Translations under genes and position numbers: made by a program
Notes under the pieces: model-generated
What the model saw: only the letters and a program-made list of their open reading frames with translations
What the model was told of the DNA's origin: nothing
The model's database searches: none
Source: Sphaerotilus montanus
GTDB lineage: Bacteria > Pseudomonadota > Gammaproteobacteria > Burkholderiales > Burkholderiaceae_C
Assembly: GCF_013410775.1 (NCBI RefSeq)
Contig: NZ_JACCFH010000001.1
Coordinates: forward strand, 1,240,001 to 1,304,000
Direction: 5' to 3'
Length of the DNA: 64,000 bases
Part shown: positions 27,802 through 35,650 of the stretch, one piece after another
Position numbering within the stretch: the stretch's first letter is position 1
Layout: each line of letters begins with the position of its first letter

Positions 27802-29943
27802 ATGAGCACGCAGAACCTCCTCGTTGAACTCTTCGTCGAAGAACTCCCGCCCAAGGCGCTGAAGAAGCTGGGCGAATCGTTCGCCGGCACGCTGGCCGCC
27901 TCGCTGAAGGCCAGCGGTCTGGCCGGTGCCGATGCGGTGGTGACGCCGTTCGCGTCGCCGCGCCGCCTCGCGGTGCATGTCACGGGCGTCGCGGCCAAGG
28001 CCGCCGACAAGTCGGTGCAGCAGAAGCTGATGCCCGTCGCCGTGGCGCTGACGGCCGATGGTCAGCCCACCCCCGCGCTGCTGAAGAAGCTCGCCGCGGT
28101 CGGCGCCGACGCCTCGGTCGTGCCGCAGCTCAAGCGCCAGCCGGACGGCAAGGCCGAAGCGCTGTTCCTCGACTCGGTCGTCGCCGGCGCCACGCTGGCC
28201 GACGGGCTGCAGAAGGCGCTGGACGAAGCACTCGCCAAGCTGCCGATCCCCAAGGTCATGACCTACCAGCTCGCCGATGGCTGGTCGAGCGTGCACTTCG
28301 TGCGCCCCGCCCACGGGCTGGTGGCGCTGCACGGCGATGACGTGGTGAACATCCAGACGCTCGGCCTGACCGCCGGCCGCACGACCACCGGCCACCGCTT
28401 CGAGGCCGCGAACCCGACCGTCACGCTGCGCCACGCCGACAGCTACGCCGAGCAGCTCGCCACCGAAGGCGCCGTGATCGCCGGCTTCGACGCCCGCCGC
28501 GCCGAGATCGTGCGCCAGCTCACCGCCGCCGCCGCGAAGGAAGGCCTGAAGCCGATCGACGACGACGCGCTGCTCGACGAGGTCACCGCGCTGGTCGAGC
28601 GGCCGAACGTGCTGACCTGCCAGTTCGAGGCCGAGTTCCTCGCCGTGCCGCAGGAGTGCCTCATCCTGACGATGAAGGCCAACCAGAAGTACTTCCCGCT
28701 GCTGGACAGCCACGGCAAGCTGACCCACAAGTTCCTGATCGTCAGCAACATCAGCCCGGCCGACCCGAGCGCGGTGATCCAGGGCAACGAGCGTGTCGTG
28801 CGCCCGCGCCTGGCCGACGCCAAGTTCTTCTTCGACCAGGACCGCAAGAAGACGCTGGCCTCGCGGGTCGAGGGCCTGTCCAAGGTCGTCTACCACGGCA
28901 AGCTGGGCACCCAGGGCGAGCGCGCCGAGCGTGTGCGCGCCATCGGCCACGCCATCGTGCAGCAGCTGAGCATGGCGACGCTGCCGTACACGGTGGACGC
29001 CGAGGACCACTTCAAGGTGCTCGACAGCAAGGTGCAGCAGGCCGCGCTGCTGGCCAAGACCGACCTGCTGACCGACATGGTCGGCGAGTTCCCGGAGCTG
29101 CAGGGGATCATGGGCGGCTACTACGCGCGCCACGAGGGCCTGCGCGACGGCGTGGCCATCGCCATCGAGGACCACTACAAGCCGCGCTTCGCCGGCGACG
29201 CGCTGCCACGCAACCACACCGGCACGGTCGTGGCGCTGGCCGACAAGCTGGAGACGCTGGTCGGCCTGTTCGGCATCGGGCAGCTGCCGACCGGCGACAA
29301 GGACCCCTTCGCGCTGCGCCGCCACGCGCTGGGCGTGATCCGCATCCTGGTCGAGAACCACCTGCCGCTGGACCTGAACGAACTGATCCAGGCCGCCCTG
29401 CCCGCCTTCGGCGAGCGCATCACCGACCCGAGCACGCCGCTGCGCGCCTTCTTCGCCGACCGCCTGTCGGTGTCGCTGCGCGAACAGGGCTACAGCGCGC
29501 AGGAAGTGGACGCCGTGCTCGCGCTGGCACCGAGCCGCCTGGGCGACATCCCGCGCCGCCTGGCCGCGGTGCGCACCTTCTCGGCGCTGCCGGAAGCCGC
29601 TTCGCTGGCCGCGGCCAACAAGCGCATCGGCAACATCCTGAAGAAGGCCGAGGGCACGGTCGAGGCAAGGATCGACGCCGCGCTGCTGCAGGACGCCGCC
29701 GAGCAGGCGCTGGCCGCCGCGCTGCAGTCGGTGCAGCCACAGGCCGACACGCTGTTCGAGCAGGGCGAATACGCCGCCAGCCTGCAGGCCCTCGCCGCGC
29801 TGAAGGCCCCGGTGGACGCCTTCTTCGACGACGTGATGGTCAACGCCGAAGACCCCGCCCTGCGCGCCAACCGCCTCGGCCTGCTGAAGACGCTGCACGG
29901 TGCGATGAACCGCGTCGCCGACCTGTCCCGGCTGGCGAGCTGA
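27802..29943 (+). CDS. glyS: Glycyl-tRNA synthetase beta subunit
   Basis: The tRNA-binding partner of GlyQ. The 713 residues begin NLLVELFVEELPPKALKKLG and contain FVRPAHGLVALHGDDVV, NQKYFPLLDSHGKL and DKLETLVGLFGIGQLPTG, typical of the family. It is co-transcribed with glyQ and gmhB. Confidence 0.97.
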   Translation: MSTQNLLVELFVEELPPKALKKLGESFAGTLAASLKASGLAGADAVVTPFASPRRLAVHVTGVAAKAADKSVQQKLMPVAVALTADGQPTPALLKKLAAVGADASVVPQLKRQPDGKAEALFLDSVVAGATLADGLQKALDEALAKLPIPKVMTYQLADGWSSVHFVRPAHGLVALHGDDVVNIQTLGLTAGRTTTGHRFEAANPTVTLRHADSYAEQLATEGAVIAGFDARRAEIVRQLTAAAAKEGLKPIDDDALLDEVTALVERPNVLTCQFEAEFLAVPQECLILTMKANQKYFPLLDSHGKLTHKFLIVSNISPADPSAVIQGNERVVRPRLADAKFFFDQDRKKTLASRVEGLSKVVYHGKLGTQGERAERVRAIGHAIVQQLSMATLPYTVDAEDHFKVLDSKVQQAALLAKTDLLTDMVGEFPELQGIMGGYYARHEGLRDGVAIAIEDHYKPRFAGDALPRNHTGTVVALADKLETLVGLFGIGQLPTGDKDPFALRRHALGVIRILVENHLPLDLNELIQAALPAFGERITDPSTPLRAFFADRLSVSLREQGYSAQEVDAVLALAPSRLGDIPRRLAAVRTFSALPEAASLAAANKRIGNILKKAEGTVEARIDAALLQDAAEQALAAALQSVQPQADTLFEQGEYAASLQALAALKAPVDAFFDDVMVNAEDPALRANRLGLLKTLHGAMNRVADLSRLAS

Positions 29944-29944
29944 C

Positions 29945-30583
29945 ATGGGCGAGCGCAGCGCCATCCGGCTGGTCGTCCTCGACCGCGACGGCACCATCAA
30001 CGAGGACCGCGACGACTACGTCAAGTCCCCGGAGGAATGGGTGCCGATCCCGGGGGCGCTGGAGGCCATCGCCCGGCTGCACCAGGCCGGCTGGCACGTC
30101 GTCATCGCGACCAACCAGTCGGGCCTCGGGCGCGGGCTGTTCGACATGTACACGCTCAACGAGATGCACCTGAAGATGAACGCCCTGCTCGCGCCGCTGG
30201 GCGGCCGGGTGGACGCGGTGTTCTTCTGCCCGCACGCCCCGGAAGACGACTGCCGCTGCCGCAAGCCGCTGCCGGGGCTGTTCGAGGACATCCGGCTGCG
30301 CTTCGGGCTGGACGACATGTCGGCAATCCCGGCCGTCGGCGACACGCTGCGCGACCTGCAGGCGGCCACCGCCGTCGGCTGCGCGCCGCACCTGGTGCGC
30401 ACCGGCAAGGCCGCCACGCTCGACGAGGCCGGTGTGCAGGCCCTGCGCGACCAGATCCCCGGGCTGACCGTGCACGCCAGCCTCGCCACCTTCGCCGAAG
30501 CCCTGCTCGGCGCCGAACGCAAGAAACACAGCGACGCCCGCGCCGAAGGCAAGCGCCTCGCGGGTGGTGGCGCTCCTGCCTGA
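29945..30583 (+). CDS. gmhB: D-glycero-beta-D-manno-heptose-1,7-bisphosphate 7-phosphatase
   Basis: A HAD-superfamily phosphatase of ADP-heptose synthesis for lipopolysaccharide. The 212 residues have motif I LDRDGTINEDRDDYVKSPEE, the ATNQSG motif, and the zinc-binding set CPHAPEDDCRCRKPLPGL. The last is diagnostic for GmhB over other HAD enzymes. It starts one base after the glyS stop. Confidence 0.93.
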   Translation: MGERSAIRLVVLDRDGTINEDRDDYVKSPEEWVPIPGALEAIARLHQAGWHVVIATNQSGLGRGLFDMYTLNEMHLKMNALLAPLGGRVDAVFFCPHAPEDDCRCRKPLPGLFEDIRLRFGLDDMSAIPAVGDTLRDLQAATAVGCAPHLVRTGKAATLDEAGVQALRDQIPGLTVHASLATFAEALLGAERKKHSDARAEGKRLAGGGAPA

Positions 30584-30597
30584 ACCGATCCCTGTCC

Positions 30598-31353
30598 ATG
30601 CTCATCTACCTGCGTTCTGCCGTCTTCCTGCTCTGGCTCATCGTCACCGTGATTCCCTGGAGCCTGGTGGCCGTGCTCGCCTCGGCGTTCACGCGCGGTG
30701 CGCCGCTGTACTGGCTGTGCGCAGGCTGGCTCAAGGTGGCGATCCTGGGCGCGCAGTGGATCTGCGGCGTGCACTGGCGCGTGCAGGGCATGGAACACGT
30801 GCCGACCGCGGCCGACGGCACCGCCTCGGTGATCCTGGTCCCGAAGCACCAGTCGACCTGGGAAACCTTCGCCTTCCCCGCGCTGATGCCGCACCCGCTG
30901 GCCTATGTGTTCAAGCGCGAGCTGCTCTACATCCCCTTCTTCGGCTGGGCCATCGGCCGGCTGGACATGGTCCACATCAACCGCGGCCGCGGCTCGGACG
31001 CCTGGCGCAAGGTCGTCGAGCAGGGCACGCGGATCATGGCCCAGGGCACCTGGATGATCATGTTCCCCGAAGGCACGCGCACGCCGCGCGGCAGCCAGGG
31101 CGAGTACAAGTCCGGCGCCTCGCGGCTGGCGGTGACGACGAAGACGCCGCTGGTGCCGATCGCCGTGACCTCGGCGCGCTGCTGGCCGCGCAAGAGCTTC
31201 CTGCTGCGCCCGGGCACGATCGACATCTCCATCGGCCGCCCGATCCATCCGCAGGGCCGCCGCCCGGACGACCTGATGCGCGAGGTCGAGGCGTGGATCG
31301 AGTCCGAGATGCGCCGCCTCGACCCCGAGGCCTACACCACACCGCAAGGCTGA
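30598..31353 (+). CDS. plsC: 1-acylglycerol-3-phosphate O-acyltransferase
   Basis: A membrane enzyme that converts lysophosphatidic acid to phosphatidic acid. The 251 residues have an N-terminal hydrophobic helix (residues 3-30), the catalytic motif KHQSTWETF (the family NHxxxxD position reads KHQSTWE, a common variant in this group), the IPFFGW segment and the FPEGTRTPRG motif. The start at 30598 follows the gmhB stop by 14 bases. Confidence 0.9.
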   Translation: MLIYLRSAVFLLWLIVTVIPWSLVAVLASAFTRGAPLYWLCAGWLKVAILGAQWICGVHWRVQGMEHVPTAADGTASVILVPKHQSTWETFAFPALMPHPLAYVFKRELLYIPFFGWAIGRLDMVHINRGRGSDAWRKVVEQGTRIMAQGTWMIMFPEGTRTPRGSQGEYKSGASRLAVTTKTPLVPIAVTSARCWPRKSFLLRPGTIDISIGRPIHPQGRRPDDLMREVEAWIESEMRRLDPEAYTTPQG

Positions 31354-31366
31354 CCGGCCGCGCATC

Positions 31367-32170
31367 GTGCCCGTGTCCCCACGCTCCACCGCCGACACCG
31401 GGCTCGCCCACTCCGAAGCGCTGCTGCGCCCAGCCGAAGCCAACCGCGAGCTGGTGCTCGGCGGCCTGCACCTGGGCTACCTGCTCAAGCGCGCCACGCG
31501 CCGCACCATCGGCTTCGTCGTCGGCCCGCGCGGGCTGGCGGTGAGCGCGCCGCGCTGGGTCAGCCAGCCGCAGATCGACGGTGCGGTGCAGCTCAAGGCG
31601 GACTGGATCCTGCGCAAGCTCGCCGAACAGGGGCAGCGTCTGGTACAGATCGATGCAGCGCGGATCGCATGGCGTGACGGTGCACGGGTCCCCTACCTCG
31701 GCGAAGACCTGCTCGTGCGCACCACGGGCACGCTGACACGCACCGTGCTGCAGGAAGCGCAGCCCCACCTCGGCCAGCCGCGCACGCTGCACCTGCGCCT
31801 GCCGGCGGGCGCCACGCCCGCACAGATCCGCGACAGCGTGCAGCGCTGGCTGCAGCAGCAGGCCCGCGCGCTGTTCGAGGCCCGCATCGCGCACTTCGCG
31901 GCGGCGATGGGCGTGCAGGTCATCCGGCTGCGGCTCAGTTCGGCGCGCACCCGCTGGGGCAGCGCGAGCAGCGACGGCAGCGTGCGGCTGAACTGGCGCC
32001 TGGTCCACTTTCCGCTGGCCACGCTCGACTACGTCGTGGTGCATGAACTGGCCCATCTGCGCGAGATGAACCACAGCCCGGCCTTCTGGGCCATCGTGCG
32101 GGCCGTGATGCCCGACTACGAGGCCCGGCGGCGCACGCTGAAGGACGGGGTGGTTCCGGTCTTCGACTGA
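31367..32170 (+). CDS. YgjP-like metallopeptidase (DUF45/M48)
   Basis: A 267-residue protein with the zinc motif HELAHLREMNHSPAFW (HExxH plus a downstream His) and SSARTRWGSASSDGSVRLNW, both features of YgjP/DUF45 proteins. Cytoplasmic, no signal peptide. The start is a GTG (31367, or 31373). It ends the glyQ-plsC gene run. Substrates of this family are unknown. Confidence 0.85.
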   Translation: MPVSPRSTADTGLAHSEALLRPAEANRELVLGGLHLGYLLKRATRRTIGFVVGPRGLAVSAPRWVSQPQIDGAVQLKADWILRKLAEQGQRLVQIDAARIAWRDGARVPYLGEDLLVRTTGTLTRTVLQEAQPHLGQPRTLHLRLPAGATPAQIRDSVQRWLQQQARALFEARIAHFAAAMGVQVIRLRLSSARTRWGSASSDGSVRLNWRLVHFPLATLDYVVVHELAHLREMNHSPAFWAIVRAVMPDYEARRRTLKDGVVPVFD

Positions 32171-32174
32171 CCGC

Positions 32175-32630
32175 TCAGCGCGGCATCACGACCGTGTCGA
32201 TGACATGGATCACGCCGTTGCTCGCCACCACGTCGGCGGCCGTGACCCGGGCACTGTCCACGGTCACGCCGCTGGTCGTGCCGAGCGTCAGCTCCTGGCC
32301 CTGCACCGTGCGGACCTTGCCGGCCTTGACGTCCGCGGCCATCACCTTGCCGGACACGACGTGGTAGGTCAGCACCTTGGTCAGCGCCGCCTTGTCCTTG
32401 AGCAGGGCATCCAGCGCTTCCTTGGGCACCTTGGCGAAGGCTGCGTCGGTGGGGGCGAACACGGTGAACGGGCCCGGGCCCTTGAGCGTGTCCACCAGGC
32501 CGGCCGCCTGCACGGCGGCGACCAGGGTCTTGAAGCTGCCGGCCTGCACGGCGGTCTCGACGATGTCGGCGGCCAGCGCGGCGGTGGCGCTGCCGAAGGT
32601 CAGGGCGAGGGCAATGAGGGTCTTCTTCAT
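32175..32630 (-). CDS. Fasciclin-domain exported protein
   Basis: A 151-residue protein with a signal peptide ([20 protein letters not shown]) and one FAS1 domain: [20 protein letters not shown] (H1 box) and [14 protein letters not shown] (H2 box). Such proteins are periplasmic or secreted and mediate adhesion. The ATG at 32630 has GGAG 7 bases upstream. It is convergent with the YgjP-like gene. Confidence 0.92.
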   Translation of the reverse strand: MKKTLIALALTFGSATAALAADIVETAVQAGSFKTLVAAVQAAGLVDTLKGPGPFTVFAPTDAAFAKVPKEALDALLKDKAALTKVLTYHVVSGKVMAADVKAGKVRTVQGQELTLGTTSGVTVDSARVTAADVVASNGVIHVIDTVVMPR

Positions 32631-32962
32631 GACGTGCTCCAGTTGAGACCGCTCCGGGATGGGATCGGTCAGGACGTTTCACGGTCCGAGGCGCCATCGT
32701 AGGGAGGGATCAAGCGGTGCAAGTCCGTGCAGTCTCTGCGATTCAAACTGACGACAGCTGAGAAAATCTCTTGTGAATCAATGACTTGTATGCCGAACCT
32801 CTGCATCCGCCCGCGCCATGAGGTGGCTCACTGGATGAGCCACAGCTTAAGGTGAAGGTGGCTCCGGCCGCCCAGCCGGCTGCCGGGCAAGCGATCGCGC
32901 TGGTCCGGCAATTGCAAAGCCCTCCATTCCTTGTTCCTTCCTACCCCCAGCCGAGGTGCACA
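32631..32962. other. Intergenic region upstream of zwf, no gene seen
   Basis: About 330 bases between the divergent fasciclin and zwf genes. It is locally less GC-rich around 32730-32800. It should hold both promoters, but I cannot define either with confidence. An in-frame ATG at 32852 precedes the zwf start but codes no family sequence. Confidence 0.5.
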
Positions 32963-33771
32963 GTGGCCAAGATTCCTCCCGGTGTCGGTCCGCGGTTTCC
33001 GCAGGTCGTCGTCCTGTTCGGTGCGACCGGTGACCTGGCGAAGCGCAAGCTGCTGCCGGGCCTGTTCCATCTCTCCAGCGCGGGCTTCATCCCCGGCTGC
33101 CGGATCATCGGCGTGTCGCTCGACGACCTCGACACCGACGGTTTCCGCCAGACCGCCCGCAGCGCACTCGGCGAGTTCTTCAGCCGCAAGATCCCCGACG
33201 CGGACTGGGAAGCGTTCTCCGCCAGCCTGGAGTACGTGCCGCTGTCGGCCGGCGCGGACGCGCTGAAAGCCGCGGTGGACCGCGCCGAGCAGAGCCTGGG
33301 CAGCGAATGCCGCCGCCTGCACTACCTGAGCGTGCCGCCGAACGCGGCGCTGTCGGCGGTGCGCCTGCTGGGGGCGGCGGGGCTGGTCGAGCGCTCGCGC
33401 ATCGTGATGGAGAAGCCCTTCGGCACCGACCTGGCCAGCGCAGTGACCCTGAACGCCAAGCTGCACGAGGTCTTCGCGGAGGAACAGATCTACCGCATCG
33501 ACCACTTCCTCGGCAAGGAGCCGGCGCAGAACATCCTGGCGTTCCGCTTCGCCAACGGCCTGTTCGAGCCGATCTGGAACCGCAACTTCATCGACCACGT
33601 CCAGATCGACGTGCCCGAGACGCTCGGCCTGGGCAAGCGCAGCGGCTTCTACGAGCAGACCGGCGCCTACCGCGACATGGTGGTGACGCACCTGTTCCAG
33701 ATCCTGGCTTTCATGGCGATGGAGCCGCCGACTTCGCTGGAGCCGGTGCCGATCAGCGAGGATAAGAACAA
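32963..33771 (+). pseudogene. zwf: zwf 5' part, glucose-6-phosphate dehydrogenase, interrupted
   Basis: Codons 1-269 plus two bases of the next codon. The protein has [20 protein letters not shown] (NADP-binding, residues 20-30) and the active-site [19 protein letters not shown] (178 onward). It breaks after ISEDKN, where the family continues KVFRSM. The reading frame then runs into inserted DNA and meets a stop at 33967, which would give a 334-residue truncated product. The start is a GTG at 32963 with GAGG 7 bases upstream. Joining base 33771 to base 39725 restores one 487-codon frame of normal length, so the gene is split by insertion, not decayed. Confidence 0.93.
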
Positions 33772-33790
33772 TGGTTTTACACCCGTTGGC
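33770..33790 (+). repeat. Left attachment arm (attL) of the element
   Basis: Core AA followed by TGGTTTTACACCCGTTGG. Counted from the core, GGTTT (positions 4-8) and GTTGG (positions 16-20) recur at exactly the same spacing in the reverse complement of the right end. Together they form an imperfect inverted repeat, as expected for recombinase half-sites. The zwf target AAGAAC-AA-GGTCTT is itself a near palindrome about the same core. Confidence 0.75.
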
Positions 33791-34025
33791 AGGCTGGAAC
33801 TGGGCAAACTTCTACATCAGCCACCTGAACGGAAGATGAACCAGCAATGTGGTATTCGCGTGCGTGAGAGTGCTGGCGCTGGTTGCGAACCATCAAGGCG
33901 TAGCACTGCGAGCACACCCTTTGGGGCACTTCTAGAAACCGGCCCTGCAGCCCTGAACCTGGTCTGAGCCTGCACAAATCCAGCTCAGACGAGCAGTGGA
34001 TGACGGCTGCCAGCCGCTGTCCCCG

Positions 34026-34054
34026 CCGTCGCGGTACCCCGCGACGGGGTTTTT
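34026..34054 (+). terminator. Plus-strand terminator inside the IS left end
   Basis: Stem CCGTCGCGG / CCGCGACGG with loop TACC, followed by GG and five T residues. It lies between the IS left end and the transposase stop. It would stop transcription entering from the truncated zwf, a common way for insertion sequences to shield their transposase from opposing transcription. Confidence 0.75.
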
Positions 34055-34058
34055 CCCC

Positions 34059-35138
34059 TCACGCGGGCTGTGCGGACGCACCTGCGCTCTTGACCAGCCA
34101 CACCAGCCTGCGCGCGTTGTAGGCCGCGCACTGCAGCGTGATCGCCAGCGCATTGCGCGCCAGCGTCATCGCCCGCACGCACTTGCCGCCCTGCTGGCTC
34201 AGCGCCGCAAAGACGTGCTCGACCCGTGCCCGCGTGCGGTTGATCGTCTTGTTGCGCTGCTTGAGCCGAACCTTGGCCGTCTGCCCTGGCTTGGCGCGAC
34301 GTGCGATGCCGTCGGCCAGTCCGTGCTGCTGCAGCGTCTGACGGTTGGCCGCGCTGTCGTAGCCCCGGTCGGCCAGCAGCCGCTTGCGCGTGTTCGCCAC
34401 CTGCAGCACGTCGGGCAGTTGCTGTCCGTCGTCCGCGTTGGCCGCCGTGATCTTCATCTGGCGGATCAGCTTGTAGCGTGCGTCCACGTTGCCGTGCAGC
34501 TTGTAGCCGTAGTACGCCTTGCCGTGCTTTTGCGTCCAGCGCGCGTCCCGGTCGGTGTGCGCCAGGCGCTTCTTGCTCCAGCCCTCGGGCGCCTCCCCCT
34601 TGTTCAGCGCCTCGCGCTCCCGGGCGTTGGCCTGCGTGATCGGCGCCTGCACGATGCTGGCGTCCACGATCTGCCCGCCCCTCGGGATGAAGCCGTGCCG
34701 CTGCAACTGCTGGCTCAACGCCTCGAAAATCGCCCGGCCTCCCAGCCCGCCTTCGGCCAGCCGCTGCCGGAAGTTCCACAGCGTGCGTGCGTCCGGAATG
34801 TTCAGCGCGCCGTCCAGCCGGCAGAACCGCTGGAAGCTCATCCTGTCGAGCACCTGGTGCTCGCACTGCTCGTCCGACAGGTTGTACAGCCCTTGCAGGA
34901 ACACCATGCGCACCAGCGCCTCGGTCGGGTACGGCGGGCGTCCGCCCTTGCTGCGGTCAGCGCGAGGGCAAGCTTTGTCCACCGCCGAGGCCATCGCTGC
35001 GAAGTCGATCAGTTCGTCCATCGCCGCCAGCGTCTGCACGTAGCCCTCCAGCTTGGCCTTGCGCTGCTGCACCACGAACAGGTCGTCCGCGGCCTCCTCA
35101 GGAAAGAAGCTCGATGGCTTGGTGCGGGGTGTGATCAT
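34059..35138 (-). CDS. IS5-family transposase
   Basis: A 359-residue DDE transposase. The likely catalytic triad is Asp159 (GGQIVDASIV), Asp257 (LLADRGYDS) and Glu307 (RARVEHVFA), with the Y-(2)-R-(3)-E-(6)-K type C-terminal signature present in modified form. The N-terminal domain has RPPYPTEALVRMVFLQGLYNLSDEQ, typical of IS5/IS1182-like enzymes. The frame is intact, so the copy may still be active. The product cuts and rejoins the inverted repeats of this IS. Confidence 0.93.
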   Translation of the reverse strand: MITPRTKPSSFFPEEAADDLFVVQQRKAKLEGYVQTLAAMDELIDFAAMASAVDKACPRADRSKGGRPPYPTEALVRMVFLQGLYNLSDEQCEHQVLDRMSFQRFCRLDGALNIPDARTLWNFRQRLAEGGLGGRAIFEALSQQLQRHGFIPRGGQIVDASIVQAPITQANAREREALNKGEAPEGWSKKRLAHTDRDARWTQKHGKAYYGYKLHGNVDARYKLIRQMKITAANADDGQQLPDVLQVANTRKRLLADRGYDSAANRQTLQQHGLADGIARRAKPGQTAKVRLKQRNKTINRTRARVEHVFAALSQQGGKCVRAMTLARNALAITLQCAAYNARRLVWLVKSAGASAQPA

Positions 35139-35208
35139 GGGGCGGCATCTTGCCGCAGCGCGCGGCTCAGGTGGCGGTCAGGGTCGGTTTCTAGAAGTGC
35201 CCTTTGAC

Positions 35209-35386
35209 CTGATGTCAGCATTCATGACACCAGATTGACCACTCAAACCCCCCCTGTCGTCGGCTAGAACCGCCTACAAGGCCCGCGAACCTGCCCGGAC
35301 GCACCAGCGCACTGCCGAGGGGTTTTAGAGGCTTGTAGAGGCTTTTTGAAGGCAGAACAGACCTGATGTCGGGAAAGCCGACACCA
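35209..35386 (+). repeat. Two related hairpins (CTGATGTC units)
   Basis: Unit 1 pairs CTGATGTCA (35209-35217) with TGACACCAG (35225-35233). Unit 2 pairs TGATGTCGG (35364-35372) with CCGACACCA (35378-35386). Both start ACCTGATGTC, both have 8 of 9 pairs, and both carry the same A-C mismatch. The shared mismatch suggests that the units derive from one protein-binding or structural motif and did not arise by chance. Confidence 0.6.
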
Positions 35387-35457
35387 TCGGAAACCAGCGC
35401 CAGCAGAGTAGGAGATGCCGCCGTTTTTGGCTGTATCTCCTACCTGGACAAGCCATT

Positions 35458-35546
35458 CCAAAAAGAAAGCCCCAACAATACACAGATTTTCCTGGAAGCC
35501 GATTTCAGCCCATTTTCGACGCATCCAAAAAGAAAGCCCCAACAAT
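35458..35546 (+). repeat. 22-bp direct repeat pair
   Basis: The same 22 bases (CCAAAAAGAAAGCCCCAAC and three more) occur at 35458-35479 and 35525-35546, with starts 67 bases apart. The sequence around them differs. They could be binding sites or the trace of a small duplication. Confidence 0.85.
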
Positions 35547-35650
35547 GGCACCTAAGCCTATTTTAGGCACCAGCCACTTTCCTCAAGCATCTGCAATTCT
35601 CCAGCCCCTGCGGGGCAGAGCCTTAGCTCGGGGGAGTGTGCGTTCTTTTT

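Larger units (their letters stand above)
33924..35202 (-). mobile_element. IS5-family insertion sequence nested in the element
   Basis: A 1279-bp insertion sequence. Its ends are inverted repeats that start GGGCACTTCTAGAAACCG, with 23 of 24 positions matching. A 4-bp direct repeat TTTG flanks it (33920-33923 and 35203-35206), a target duplication of the size usual for this family. It has one transposase gene and its composition is GC-rich, like the host and unlike the rest of the element. It therefore entered the larger element after that element formed or arrived. Confidence 0.92.
35207..35650. other. Non-coding left region of the element, with repeats
   Basis: About 440 bases between the IS and the polymerase-like gene. 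No open frame has a ribosome-binding site and family likeness. It contains two similar hairpins, a 22-bp direct repeat, and a GC hairpin (GCCCC-GCA-GGGGC on the minus strand) shortly after the polymerase-like stop. It may hold an origin or regulatory RNA; the sequence alone does not decide. Confidence 0.5.

Noticed and set aside
35264-35566. Two overlapping open frames (95 and 66 codons) in the left non-coding region
   Set aside because: Each covers the direct repeats, lacks a ribosome-binding site, and shows no family features.
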